The notes: a model not told the origin generated them from the letters alone. Shown: positions 1-8,590, counted from the stretch's first letter. The stretch: DNA of 26,636 nt from an uncultured Lachnospiraceae bacterium (GCA_910587895.1 CAJUOE010000105.1:1-26636); one strand, 5' to 3'. A program made the numbers and translations.

Positions 1-311
1 CTTCTGGCCCTTCTGTATTCTCCTGAGGGGCAGGAAGCATTCCTCAACGAGGAGACCCCCTGTGTGCTGAGCGTGCTGGAGAGTGTGGACATCGGGGAGG
101 ACTCTATGATCTATGATGCCCATGAGGCTCTGCGTGAGGGCCGGGCGTTTCCTATGACGTATGTCCATTGGGAAAATGTCCTCAGCGATATGGGGCAGGC
201 ATATAAGGACTGGTTTCGGGGAGAAGGCGGCATGGACGGGGCCGGGTGTATTGCCCGGATGGATGAGCTGCAGCAGGGAGTCCTGCATAATACCGAAGTC
301 ATAGATTTTTC

Positions 312-435
312 TGAGAGCACCGGAGACTTTACGCTGGAGGAGACGGAAACGGAAGGCCACAGGGAGACAGAAACGGAAGGCCGCAGGGAGACCGTGGCGG
401 AAGGCCACAGGGAGACAGAAACGGAAGGCCGCAGG
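312..435 (+). other. Chimeric junction between solute-binding protein gene and infB
   Basis: Upstream of about base 340 the coherent protein is in frame 1 (solute-binding protein). Downstream it is in frame 3 (IF-2 linker, GDRNGRPQ repeats). The IF-2 frame has a TGA at 312-314 and no start codon between there and the repeats, so the normal 5' part of infB is missing. The switch falls at the edge of a 24-bp repeat array, where GAGGAGACGGAAAC could act as shared microhomology. This may be a genuine rearrangement or a misassembly; the sequence alone cannot tell. Confidence 0.7.
340..435 (+). repeat. Four tandem 24-bp repeats encoding IF-2 linker octapeptides
   Basis: Units are 340-363, 364-387, 388-411 and 412-435, all variants of GAGACAGAAACGGAAGGCC followed by RCAGG. 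In the infB frame they encode GDRNGRPQ or GDRGGRPQ. Such Gly/Arg/Asn/Gln-rich octapeptides are typical of the disordered N-terminal linker of Lachnospiraceae IF-2. The units are directly adjacent with no spacers, so this is not a CRISPR array. Confidence 0.85.
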
Positions 436-527
436 GCAATAATCGAAATTATCAGAACGGCCGTCCGAATCAGAAGAACCGTTTTGAGCAGGAAATCAAC
501 AAGTTAAATCAGAACAGCCCGTCCGGC

Positions 528-2456
528 ATGGAAGAGACAAGAGGAAAAGAGAGCAGAGAGCGCGATAACCGTAAGGGAAATCAGCGTCATGAGAAAGAGC
601 TGATGGGCAGGAAAAAAGAAAGGTTTGATAATCTGGAAAAGAAAACCAGAGGAAAGAAAAATCAGCAGCCTGCACCGCAGCCACAGAAGAAAGAGGAAGA
701 TACGATTAAGACGATTACGCTTCCTGAGAAGATGACAATTAAGGAATTTGCTGACCGCATGAAAGTTCAGGCGTCTGCAATTATCAAGAAATTATTTCTT
801 CAGGGAAATATCGTGACGGTAAACAATGAGATTGACTTTGCCACAGCGGAGGAGATTGCACTGGAGTTCAACTGCATCTGTGAGATGGAGGAGAAGGTAG
901 ATGTGATTGCGGAGCTGTTGAAAGAGGAAGGCGAGGATGAAGCGGTAATGGAAAAACGTCCTCCGGTTGTCTGTGTTATGGGTCATGTTGACCATGGTAA
1001 GACTTCGCTTCTGGATGCAATTCGCGACACGCATGTCATTGACAAGGAAGCGGGAGGAATTACACAGCATATCGGCGCTTATATGGTAGAGTGCAATGGA
1101 GAGAAAATTACGTTCCTGGATACGCCGGGACATGAGGCGTTTACCGCTATGCGTATGCGCGGAGCAAACGCTACAGATATTGCAATCCTTGTCGTAGCTG
1201 CGGATGACGGCGTTATGCCGCAGACCGTAGAGGCAATCAGCCATGCCAAGGCAGCTGAGGTTGAGATTATCGTGGCAATCAATAAGATTGATAAGCCGAG
1301 CGCCAACATTGAGCGTGTGAAACAGGAGCTTGCAGAATACGAGCTGATTCCGGAGGACTGGGGCGGCAGCACTATTTTTGTACCGGTGTCCGCACATACC
1401 CATGAAGGAATTGATTCACTGCTTGAAATGGTATTGCTGACGGCGGAAGTATGTGAGCTGAAAGCAAATCCCAAGCGTAATGCACGTGGACTTGTGATTG
1501 AGGCACAGCTCGACAAAGGACGCGGATCTGTAGCAACCGTTCTTGTGCAGAAGGGAACCTTGAAAGTAGGCCAGCCCATTGCCTGCGGCAGCTGTTACGG
1601 CAGGGTAAGGGCAATGATTGACGACAAAGGCAGGCGTGTAAAGGAGGCAACTCCGTCTACGCCGGTGGAAATATTAGGTTTGAATAACGTGCCGAATGCA
1701 GGGGAAATCTTTGTATGTATGGATTCCGAGCGTGAGGCAAAGAGTTTCGCAGATACCTTTATCTCAGAGGGACGTGAACGGATGCTGGAAGATACGAAAG
1801 CAAGAATGTCCTTAGACGATTTGTTCTCGCAGATTCAGTCCGGAAACATCAAGGAGCTTCCGGTTATCGTAAAGGCAGACGTGCAGGGTTCTGTCGAGGC
1901 AGTAAAACAGAGCCTGGTAAAACTTTCCAACGAGGAAGTTCTGGTGAAAGTGATCCATGGCGGCGTAGGCGCCATCAACGAGTCAGACGTAAGCCTTGCG
2001 TCCGCATCCAATGCGATTATCATTGGGTTTAATGTACGTCCGGATGCAACAGCGAAGGCAACGGCGGAGCGCGAGGGCGTAGACATGAGGCTGTACAAGG
2101 TCATCTATAACGCGATTGAGGATGTACAGGCGGCGATGAAGGGTATGCTGGATCCGGTATTTGAGGAGAAAGTGCTTGGACATGCGGAAATCCGTCAGAT
2201 TTTCAAAGCCTCCGGCGTTGGAAACATTGCAGGATCCTATGTATTGGACGGTACTTTCCAGAGGGGCTGCAAAGTTCGCATTTCCAGAGAAGGAGAGCAG
2301 ATTTTTGAAGGAGACCTTGCATCCCTGAAGCGTTTTAAGGATGATGTGAAGGAAGTAAGGGCAGGCTATGAATGTGGCCTGGTATTTGATGGCTTTAATG
2401 AAATTCAGGAGCTTGACGTGGTAGAATCCTATATCATGGTGGAGGTGCCGCGCTAA
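528..2456 (+). CDS. infB: Translation initiation factor IF-2, 5'-truncated
   Basis: IF-2 is the GTPase that places initiator fMet-tRNA on the 30S subunit and promotes subunit joining. From the ATG at 528 the protein is 642 aa: a charged linker (1-60), the IF-2 N-terminal helical module (about 62-140), and the G domain with GHVDHGKT (152-159), DTPGH (198-202), NKID (252-255) and SAHTHEGI. Domains II, III and C2 follow, ending naturally in VVESYIMVEVPR. The IF-2 frame is coding-like back to about base 339, through GDRNGRPQ repeats and a Asn-rich linker, but has no start there and no Shine-Dalgarno before 528. Relatives are usually 850-1000 aa and follow nusA and ylxR/ylxQ. Here the 5' part is replaced by a solute-binding protein fragment. 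An internal-start short IF-2 is possible. All catalytic domains are intact, and rbfA follows 32 bp downstream. Confidence 0.93.
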   Translation: MEETRGKESRERDNRKGNQRHEKELMGRKKERFDNLEKKTRGKKNQQPAPQPQKKEEDTIKTITLPEKMTIKEFADRMKVQASAIIKKLFLQGNIVTVNNEIDFATAEEIALEFNCICEMEEKVDVIAELLKEEGEDEAVMEKRPPVVCVMGHVDHGKTSLLDAIRDTHVIDKEAGGITQHIGAYMVECNGEKITFLDTPGHEAFTAMRMRGANATDIAILVVAADDGVMPQTVEAISHAKAAEVEIIVAINKIDKPSANIERVKQELAEYELIPEDWGGSTIFVPVSAHTHEGIDSLLEMVLLTAEVCELKANPKRNARGLVIEAQLDKGRGSVATVLVQKGTLKVGQPIACGSCYGRVRAMIDDKGRRVKEATPSTPVEILGLNNVPNAGEIFVCMDSEREAKSFADTFISEGRERMLEDTKARMSLDDLFSQIQSGNIKELPVIVKADVQGSVEAVKQSLVKLSNEEVLVKVIHGGVGAINESDVSLASASNAIIIGFNVRPDATAKATAEREGVDMRLYKVIYNAIEDVQAAMKGMLDPVFEEKVLGHAEIRQIFKASGVGNIAGSYVLDGTFQRGCKVRISREGEQIFEGDLASLKRFKDDVKEVRAGYECGLVFDGFNEIQELDVVESYIMVEVPR

Positions 2457-2488
2457 ATGCCTGAATCAGAGAAGGAGTAAGGCAGAAA

Positions 2489-2869
2489 ATGAGAAAAAAC
2501 AGCATAAAGAATACACGTATTAACGGCGAAGTGATGCGTGAACTGAGCAACATTATCCGTGGGGAAATCAAAGACCCCCGCATCAATCCGCTTACCTCGG
2601 TCGTTTCTGTCGAGGTGGCGCCGGACTTGAAGAGCTGCAAGGCGTATATCAGCGTGCTGGGGGATGAGAAATCCCAGCAGGATACGATTGCAGGGCTTAA
2701 GAGCGCGGAAGGGTATATCCGCAGGATGCTGGCGAAGAACGTCAATTTGAGAAATACGCCGGAGATTCGTTTTATCTTAGACCAGTCGATTGAGTACGGC
2801 GTGAATATGTCGAAAATGATTGATGAGGTAAACCGTCCTCGAAGTGAGCGCGAGGAAATCACAGATTGA
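2489..2869 (+). CDS. rbfA: Ribosome-binding factor A
   Basis: RbfA is a small KH-like protein that binds the 30S subunit near the 5' end of 16S rRNA and helps late maturation. The 126-aa length is typical. The N-terminal MRKNSIKNTRINGEVMRELSNII, the segment IKDPRINPLTSVVSVEVAPDL and the PEIRFILDQSIEYG motif are family hallmarks. The ATG at 2489 follows GAAGGAG (2471-2477) at a good distance. It lies 32 bp after infB, as in many Firmicutes, and the nrnA frame overlaps its end. It is probably co-transcribed with infB. Confidence 0.96.
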   Translation: MRKNSIKNTRINGEVMRELSNIIRGEIKDPRINPLTSVVSVEVAPDLKSCKAYISVLGDEKSQQDTIAGLKSAEGYIRRMLAKNVNLRNTPEIRFILDQSIEYGVNMSKMIDEVNRPRSEREEITD

Positions 2870-2885
2870 AATGAGGAGTGTGCAT

Positions 2886-3839
2886 ATGAAGGATTTGGCA
2901 TCCTGGCTGGCACAGGCAAAGACAGTTGCCATCGCAGGCCATGTAAGACCGGACGGCGACTGTGTGGGTTCCTGTCTGGCGACGTATAATTACATTACTG
3001 CCTGGTTTCCGCAGATTCAGGCAGATGTTTACCTGGAACCGATTCCCAATATCTTTAAATTCCTGAAGAATTCCGATAAGATATGCAATTCCTGCGAGAA
3101 AGATTTTGCATATGATTTGTGTATTGTGCAGGACTGTGGGGAAGAGGGACGTCTGGGAGACGCCGTCAAATATTTCAAGACGGCAAAAAAGACGGTCTGT
3201 ATCGACCATCATGTGAGCAACGGTAATTTTGCGGATGAAAACTATATTTTTCCCGGGGCAAGCTCTACCTCAGAACTGGTATTTGAACTGCTGGAGGAAG
3301 AGAAAATCACGAAGGAAATTGCGGAATGCATTTATGTGGGAATGGTGCATGATACTGGGGTATTCCAGTATTCCAGCACATCGGCAAAGACCATGAATAC
3401 CGCGGGCATCCTGATGGAGAAAGGCATCAACTTTTCACAGATCATCGACGACACGTTCTACACGAAGACGTTTGCACAGAACCAGATTTTAGGGCAGGCG
3501 CTTTTAAACAGCCGGCTTATGTTAGATGGCGCTGTGGTTGGAACGGCAGTGGACTTAAAGGAAATGGAGCGTTTTCAGGTATTGCCCAAACATCTGGACG
3601 GCATTGTCAATCAGCTCCGGGTAACGAAAGGCGTGGAAGCGGCCATTTTCCTCTATGAAAATGACGACCATACGTGGAAGGTGAGCCTGCGCTCGAATGG
3701 AAAGGTAAATGTTGCCAACATCGCCATGAAATATAAAGGCGGCGGACATGTGAGAGCCGCAGGCGTTACGATGGATGGCACGCCGGAGGAGATTTACGGC
3801 AAAATATGCAGGGAAATTGAAGGGCAGCTTCATGATTAA
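2886..3839 (+). CDS. nrnA: Bifunctional oligoribonuclease / PAP phosphatase (DHH family)
   Basis: NrnA degrades short RNA oligonucleotides to mononucleotides and dephosphorylates pAp, using Mn2+ in a DHH fold. The motifs GHVRPDGDCVGS (N-terminal), DCGEEGRLGD, the DHH triad at residues 107-109 (CIDHHVSN) and the DHHA1 motif GGGHVRAAG (from 285) are all present. The ATG at 2886 is preferred because ATGAGGAG (2871-2878) lies 7 bases ahead; an upstream in-frame GTG at 2844 would overlap rbfA and lacks a ribosome site. The protein is 317 aa, the usual length. Its stop overlaps the truB start by 8 bases (ATGATTAA), suggesting translational coupling. Confidence 0.93.
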   Translation: MKDLASWLAQAKTVAIAGHVRPDGDCVGSCLATYNYITAWFPQIQADVYLEPIPNIFKFLKNSDKICNSCEKDFAYDLCIVQDCGEEGRLGDAVKYFKTAKKTVCIDHHVSNGNFADENYIFPGASSTSELVFELLEEEKITKEIAECIYVGMVHDTGVFQYSSTSAKTMNTAGILMEKGINFSQIIDDTFYTKTFAQNQILGQALLNSRLMLDGAVVGTAVDLKEMERFQVLPKHLDGIVNQLRVTKGVEAAIFLYENDDHTWKVSLRSNGKVNVANIAMKYKGGGHVRAAGVTMDGTPEEIYGKICREIEGQLHD

Positions 3840-4779
3840 TGGAATTATCAACGTGTACAAGGAAAAGGGATTTACATCCCATGACGTGGTGGCGAAACTC
3901 CGTGGAATTTTAAAGCAGAAAAAGATCGGGCATATCGGGACCCTGGATCCCGATGCGGAGGGGGTATTGCCGGTCTGCCTTGGCAAAGCGACAAAAGTCT
4001 GCGATTTGCTTACGGATAAGGATAAGGAATATGAAACGACGTTGCTTTTGGGAAAGACTACCGATACGCAGGACATATCCGGAACGGTGCTTTCCCGGTC
4101 ACAGGTATCGTGTACGGAGGCGGAGCTTGGAAAGATAATTGACGGGTTTGTGGGTGATTATTCCCAGATCCCGCCCATGTACTCCGCGCTGAAGGTAAAT
4201 GGCAAGAAACTCTGCGATCTGGCGCGGGCAGGCGTGGAGGTGGAACGTAGGCCGCGTGAGGTAAAGATTTATTCCATTGATATTCTGGAGATGGCAATGC
4301 CGAGGGTAAAGATGCGCGTACACTGCTCCAAAGGAACTTATATCCGTACCCTGTGCCATGATATCGGGTATTTGGCGGGCTGCGGCGGCTGCATGGAATC
4401 CCTGCTGCGTACCCAGGTGGCGGACTTCAACATTGAGAATGCGATAAAACTTTCTGAGATTGAGGCGCAGGCCCAGATTGTCCGTGCAGGCCAGGCAGAT
4501 AAGGAATTTGTGCGGGAAGATTTTGCCGATTTCATATATAATACGGACAGCGTATTTATGCAGCATCCGCAGGTCCGGGTGAGGGAGGAGTTTTCCAGGC
4601 TGCTTTATAATGGGAGTCCTTTAAAACCGGATTGGATCAGGGACTGGGATGAGCAGCATAAAAGCCATGCATTGCGCGTTTATGACAGCAATCATGCGTT
4701 TATCGGCATTTACCGGTGGGAGGAATCCCGCAGGGATATCCGCCCCGTGAAGATTTTTATGGAATCAAACCTAAAATGA
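3832..4779 (+). CDS. truB: tRNA pseudouridine(55) synthase
   Basis: TruB isomerises U55 in the T-loop of elongator tRNAs to pseudouridine. Starting at ATG 3832 gives 315 aa beginning MINGIINVYKEKGFTSHD, the standard family N-terminus. The catalytic motif GHIGTLDPDAEGVLP carries the nucleophilic Asp at residue 39. The motifs YSALKVNGKKLCDLARAG and CSKGTYIRTLCHDIG follow, and the region after about 235 is PUA-like. A longer in-frame start at 3775 lies inside nrnA and is unlikely. The start overlaps the nrnA stop, and ribF begins 19 bp downstream. Confidence 0.95.
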   Translation: MINGIINVYKEKGFTSHDVVAKLRGILKQKKIGHIGTLDPDAEGVLPVCLGKATKVCDLLTDKDKEYETTLLLGKTTDTQDISGTVLSRSQVSCTEAELGKIIDGFVGDYSQIPPMYSALKVNGKKLCDLARAGVEVERRPREVKIYSIDILEMAMPRVKMRVHCSKGTYIRTLCHDIGYLAGCGGCMESLLRTQVADFNIENAIKLSEIEAQAQIVRAGQADKEFVREDFADFIYNTDSVFMQHPQVRVREEFSRLLYNGSPLKPDWIRDWDEQHKSHALRVYDSNHAFIGIYRWEESRRDIRPVKIFMESNLK

Positions 4780-4798
4780 ACAGAACAGGACAGAAGCT

Positions 4799-5746
4799 AT
4801 GGAATACATAAGGCAGAGTATGACATTTGAGATAGACGGGCCAAGCGTGCTTTCTCTCGGAAAATTTGACGGACTGCATCGCGGGCATGAACTGCTGATG
4901 AGGTATATGAAACAAAAGAAACAGGAAGTAAAAGAGTTAAAGGCAGTCGTATTTACATTTGATATCCCCCCGAGGGAGCGCGTGCAGGATATTCAGTCGC
5001 AGGTGCTCACGACAGGCGCTGAGAAAGAAAGGCTTTTTGAGGACGCCGGGATAGATTATGTGATTGAGTGTCCGTTTACAAGGCAGATTATGTGTATGGA
5101 GCCGGAAACATTTATCCACAAGATTGTTACCGCGTGCCATGTGAAATACATGGTGGTGGGGACGGATTTTCGGTTCGGACACAAACGGCGCGGTGATTAC
5201 CGGATGCTGGAAGATTTTGCGGCGCAGTACGGATACGAAGTAAAGGTGGTTGATAAGATTCAGGAGAATAACCGGGATATCAGCAGCACTTACGTACGTG
5301 AGGAGCTCATGGCTGGAAATATTGAAAAGGCAAATGATTTGCTGGGATACCCGTTTTTTGTGGAAGGATGTGTTTCGCATGGCAGGCAGATGGGAAAGAA
5401 GGTGTTAGATATCCCGACCATCAATCTGCTTCCCCCGGAGGACAAGCTGTTGCCGCCGTTTGGCGTTTATATTTCAGAGACCGAATGGAAAGGCAGGCAT
5501 TATCCGGGGATTACGAATGTCGGATGCAAGCCTACCGTTGAGGGAGAGAACCCCATTGGCGTGGAGACGCATTTGTTTGATGTATCAGAAGATTTGTATG
5601 GTGAAAAAGTCCGTGTCAGCTTTCTGAAACATGTGCGCCCGGAGCAGAGGTTTCCATCGCTTCAGGCGTTAAAGGAACAAATGAAACAGGATATAGAGTA
5701 CGGTAAAGTTTATTTTAACATGGGAAAAGGAGTTCAGAAGAACTAA
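4799..5746 (+). CDS. ribF: Bifunctional riboflavin kinase / FAD synthetase
   Basis: RibF phosphorylates riboflavin to FMN and adenylylates FMN to FAD in the cytoplasm. The N-terminal nucleotidyltransferase domain shows GKFDGLHRGH (21-30) and VVGTDFRFGHKRRGD. The C-terminal flavokinase domain shows GRQMGKKVLDIPTINL (PTIN in place of the common PTAN), TNVGCKPT and ETHLFD. Length (315 aa) is normal. The ribosome site before 4799 is weak (AGGAC, 4788-4792), consistent with coupling to truB. No FMN riboswitch is visible upstream, as expected for a gene inside this operon. Confidence 0.95.
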   Translation: MEYIRQSMTFEIDGPSVLSLGKFDGLHRGHELLMRYMKQKKQEVKELKAVVFTFDIPPRERVQDIQSQVLTTGAEKERLFEDAGIDYVIECPFTRQIMCMEPETFIHKIVTACHVKYMVVGTDFRFGHKRRGDYRMLEDFAAQYGYEVKVVDKIQENNRDISSTYVREELMAGNIEKANDLLGYPFFVEGCVSHGRQMGKKVLDIPTINLLPPEDKLLPPFGVYISETEWKGRHYPGITNVGCKPTVEGENPIGVETHLFDVSEDLYGEKVRVSFLKHVRPEQRFPSLQALKEQMKQDIEYGKVYFNMGKGVQKN

Positions 5747-5758
5747 AGGGTGAATCGC

Positions 5759-7393
5759 ATGGAATTGATAGTGAATTTGTTAGGTGGCCTGGGACTTTTT
5801 TTGTTTGGCATGAAGTTCATGAGCGAGGGGCTTCAGAAAGCGGCGGGCGCAAGGCTGCGCTCGATCTTGGAAGCCATGACCAAAAATAAGATTATAGCGG
5901 TATTGTTTGGCGCGCTGTTTACGGCAATCATACAGTCGTCGGGCGCGACAACCGTTATGGTGGTAACTTTTGTAAATACGGGAATTATGAGTCTGGCGCA
6001 GTCGATCGGAATTATTTTCGGTGCAAATATTGGTACGACCATAACTTCCCAGCTTGTAGCATTTAATCTGACGGGCATTGCGCCTTTTATCCTGTTCATA
6101 GGAGCGGTATTCGTCATGTTTGGCAGGAAACCCATGGTGAAGAAGGTCGGAGAGGTGCTCTTAGGGTTTGGCGCCCTGTTCATGGGCATCAGTTTCATGA
6201 AAGACGCCATGGCAGATTTGAAAGATTATCAGACGGTTATGGCTGTGTTAGGCAGCATGAAGAATCCGATTCTGGCAATTTTATTCGGAACAGCCATTAC
6301 GGTGGTTGTCCAGAGTTCCTCCGTGACGGTCAGCATTCTGCTGTTGATGGCAAGCCAGGGACTGATTGATTTGCCTGTCTGTTTCTATGTAATCCTTGGC
6401 TGTAACATCGGCTCCTGTACGCCAGCCGTACTGGCGAGCCTGGATACGAAAAAAGATGCCAAGCGCGCAGCTGCCATCCATGTGATGTTCAATGTGTTTG
6501 GTATGGTGATTATCGGCATTCTGCTTGCGTTCGGCATGGAACAGTTTGAATCGTTTATTTTACATATTTCCGGCTCCGATATCGGACGCTGCGTGGCAAA
6601 TGCAGATACATTTTATAAAATTTTCCAGACGATTATCTTCCTGCCCCTGTCCGCCCAGTTTGTAGCGATGAGCCGCCGCCTGATTCCGGGGGAAGACCAG
6701 GAGGAAAAGGAATACCAGCTTCTCTATATTGGAAAGCAGAATACGTTTACGCCTTCGATTGCGGTAGTGGAGACGACGCAGGAGATTGAGCGCATGGGCA
6801 AGATGGCGCGTGAGAACCTGAATCTCGCCATGGAGGCATTTTTTGACGGTGACCAGAAGAAAATCAGCCGTGTATATGAGGTGGAAAACCAGATTGATTT
6901 TCTGAGCCGGGAAATTACCGATTACCTTGTAAAAATCAATCAGCTGCAGCTTCCGGTTGTGGATGCGAAACGAATTGGCGGGCTGTTCCATGTGGTGAGC
7001 GATATTGAGCGGATTGGAGACCATGCGGAGAATATCGCAGACGCGGCAGTGAAAAGCCATGAAGAAAATATGAAATTTACGAAGAAGGGCGAGCGTGAGA
7101 TCCGTGAAATGCATGAGAAAACGATGTTAATCCTGCAGGAGTCGATGGAAATGTTTACCACGCTTGACAAGAAAAACCTGCCGGATATTCTCGAACTGGA
7201 AAACAGCATTGATAATATGGAACGCGAATTGCAGCAGAACCATGTCAGGCGTATGGCAAAAGGCAAGTGCCTGCCGATGACCGGAATCCTGTTTACCGAT
7301 CTGGTGACGGGACTGGAGCGTGTCGCAGACCATGCCACGAACATTGCATTTTCAATTCTGGAAGGCGGCAATCCGGAGGAGGCGTTGCCGTAA
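5759..7393 (+). CDS. Na/Pi-cotransporter II family protein with C-terminal PhoU-like domain
   Basis: This is a predicted membrane protein of 544 aa. The N-terminal part (about 1-310) has many hydrophobic segments and the two inverted QSS repeats typical of NptA/PhoU-type transporters: QSSGATTVMVV from residue 59 and QSSSVTVSILL from 185. The C-terminal part (about 340-540) is helical and PhoU-like, with two copies of an E-R-x-G/A-D-H-A motif (IERIGDHAENIAD, LERVADHATNIAF). The family moves phosphate or regulates its uptake; the substrate is not proven here. The ATG at 5759 follows AAAGGG (5745-5750); the GTG at 5750 overlaps that ribosome site and is less likely. It sits 12 bp after ribF and may be the last gene of that operon. 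Confidence 0.88.
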   Translation: MELIVNLLGGLGLFLFGMKFMSEGLQKAAGARLRSILEAMTKNKIIAVLFGALFTAIIQSSGATTVMVVTFVNTGIMSLAQSIGIIFGANIGTTITSQLVAFNLTGIAPFILFIGAVFVMFGRKPMVKKVGEVLLGFGALFMGISFMKDAMADLKDYQTVMAVLGSMKNPILAILFGTAITVVVQSSSVTVSILLLMASQGLIDLPVCFYVILGCNIGSCTPAVLASLDTKKDAKRAAAIHVMFNVFGMVIIGILLAFGMEQFESFILHISGSDIGRCVANADTFYKIFQTIIFLPLSAQFVAMSRRLIPGEDQEEKEYQLLYIGKQNTFTPSIAVVETTQEIERMGKMARENLNLAMEAFFDGDQKKISRVYEVENQIDFLSREITDYLVKINQLQLPVVDAKRIGGLFHVVSDIERIGDHAENIADAAVKSHEENMKFTKKGEREIREMHEKTMLILQESMEMFTTLDKKNLPDILELENSIDNMERELQQNHVRRMAKGKCLPMTGILFTDLVTGLERVADHATNIAFSILEGGNPEEALP

Positions 7394-7410
7394 GCGAAAG
7401 AAACGTCCGG

Positions 7411-7447
7411 TTTACATTGTATTTACAATTATTACATAAATGTTACA
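7411..7447 (+). promoter_or_regulatory. Four phased TTACA boxes, WalR-like (reverse strand) or PhoP-like (forward)
   Basis: TTTACA (7411-7416), TTTACA (7422-7427), ATTACA (7431-7436) and GTTACA (7442-7447) recur at offsets of 11, 9 and 11 bases, so they lie on one DNA face. On the reverse strand each reads TGTAAH, matching the published Firmicute WalR box TGTWAH-N5-TGTWAH. On the forward strand they match PhoP boxes (TT[ACT]ACA). They end 8 bases before the -35 of the wall-hydrolase gene, a normal position for an activator of the OmpR type. The regulator's identity is inferred. Confidence 0.55.
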
Positions 7448-7454
7448 AAGGGTA

Positions 7455-7483
7455 TTGACAACGTAATAACTCCTTGATATAAT
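7455..7483 (+). promoter_or_regulatory. Consensus housekeeping promoter for the NlpC/P60 gene
   Basis: A perfect TTGACA (7455-7460), a 17-base spacer and a perfect TATAAT (7478-7483) predict a transcription start near 7490. This leaves a short leader with GGAGGT at 7508-7513. It also excludes the in-frame ATG at 7482, which lies within the -10 element. Confidence 0.9.
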
Positions 7484-7520
7484 GGCAAAAAATGAAACAG
7501 TTATCCGGGAGGTTCGACAA

Positions 7521-8555
7521 ATGAGAATACAATGGACAAAATTAATGATAGGATGTTTGACGGGCGCAGCAGTGTTTGGCATGAGCCAGATGACAACGGA
7601 AGCAGCGACACACGCAAGCGCCGGTATTTCCACAATGTTGAGTGACTGTCTGGTAGGCGACGCCGATACCCAGAAATCTGAGAATGGCATTTCCATGGCA
7701 GCCGGGGATGAGACGATATGCGGATATACGAATCTTGGAATTGCCAGTGTGGAGAATCACCTGAATATCCGTGAGGGCGCAGGGGAAGATTTTGACCTGG
7801 TAGGCGCGCTTCCGGTAGACGCCGGCTGTGAGATATTATCCCAGGAAGGCGAATGGTACCAGATTGAATCCGGGAAAGTTACCGGCTATGTGAAGAGTGA
7901 GTTCCTGCTTACCGGGGATGCGGCAGCAGCCCGGGCAGAGGAAGTGAAATCCATTATGGCAACTTCCACGACGCAGACATTGAATGCGCGGGTGGAGCCG
8001 AATACGGACTGCAGCATCTGGACAACCATTGCAGAAGGAGAATCCCTGCATGTAATAGAAGAAATGGGCGAGTGGATTAAGGTCGATGTGGATGGAGATG
8101 AATGCTACATCGCCAGTGAGTTCGTAGATGTGTCTGAGCAGCTGCCGAAGGCAATGACGATGACTGAGCTGCGTTATGGTGAAGGCATATCGGATGTGCG
8201 CGTGGCTATGGTACAGTATGCATGCCAGTTTGTCGGAAACCGTTATGTCTGGGGTGGGACAAGCCTTACCAACGGCGTGGACTGTTCCGGATTTACGATG
8301 AAGATTTATGAGAACTACGGAATTTACCTGCCGCATTCATCCAGTGCGCAGGCAGGATATGGAACGAGGGTCAATGCGTCCGAGGCAAAACCGGGAGATT
8401 TGTTCTTCTATGGAAGCGGCGGGGGAATCAACCACGTTGCAATGTATATCGGCAATGGACAGGTTGTTCACGCAAGCTCTGCCAGAACAGGAATTAAGAT
8501 TTCCAATGCATTTTATCGTACACCGATTTGCGTGACGAGGCTGATCAGCGACTAA
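7521..8555 (+). CDS. Secreted NlpC/P60 peptidoglycan endopeptidase with two SH3b domains
   Basis: The family cuts peptide stems of peptidoglycan, usually the gamma-D-Glu to diamino acid bond. The ATG at 7521 follows GGGAGGT and gives 344 aa. A signal peptide is clear (about 1-28, ending near TTEAA). Two SH3b wall-binding domains follow, about 70-133 (ENHLNIREGAGEDFDLVG) and 147-208 (TLNARVEPNTDCSIW). The C-terminal NlpC/P60 domain (about 228-344) has catalytic Cys255 in NGVDCSGF, His305 in NHVAMYIG and a third polar residue, His317, in VVHASS. There is no LPXTG or other anchor, so attachment is probably through SH3b. It is transcribed alone from its own promoter and is followed by a hairpin at 8591-8629. 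Confidence 0.93.
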   Translation: MRIQWTKLMIGCLTGAAVFGMSQMTTEAATHASAGISTMLSDCLVGDADTQKSENGISMAAGDETICGYTNLGIASVENHLNIREGAGEDFDLVGALPVDAGCEILSQEGEWYQIESGKVTGYVKSEFLLTGDAAAARAEEVKSIMATSTTQTLNARVEPNTDCSIWTTIAEGESLHVIEEMGEWIKVDVDGDECYIASEFVDVSEQLPKAMTMTELRYGEGISDVRVAMVQYACQFVGNRYVWGGTSLTNGVDCSGFTMKIYENYGIYLPHSSSAQAGYGTRVNASEAKPGDLFFYGSGGGINHVAMYIGNGQVVHASSARTGIKISNAFYRTPICVTRLISD

Positions 8556-8590
8556 TAAATTTGCAAGCTTATCTTTTGTATATCATTATA

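Larger units (their letters stand above)
1..507 (+). pseudogene. C-terminal fragment of extracellular solute-binding protein, fused out of frame to infB DNA
   Basis: The reading frame is open from base 1, so the gene begins outside the window and no start should be assigned here. The residues LLALLYSPEGQEAFLNEE, followed by a Tyr/Trp-containing C-terminal helical region, resemble the end of an ABC-transporter family 1 solute-binding lipoprotein. Such proteins capture a sugar or other solute outside the cell. Plausible protein sequence continues to about DFTLEET (near base 345). After that the frame only reads the infB 24-bp repeat in the wrong frame (ETETEGHR/ETETEGRR) and stops at 505-507. 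The last 55 or so residues are therefore probably not native. No permease genes are nearby. The family call is moderate because only about 110 native residues are visible. Confidence 0.5.

Noticed and set aside
340..435. Short regular repeats, CRISPR-like at first sight
   Set aside because: Units are contiguous 24-mers without spacers and encode IF-2 octapeptides in frame.
792..1403. Minus-strand open frame of 203 codons
   Set aside because: Antisense to the conserved IF-2 G domain; shadow frame.
7482..7520. Upstream in-frame ATG for the NlpC/P60 gene
   Set aside because: It overlaps the perfect TATAAT; the ATG at 7521 has GGAGGT and begins a normal signal peptide.
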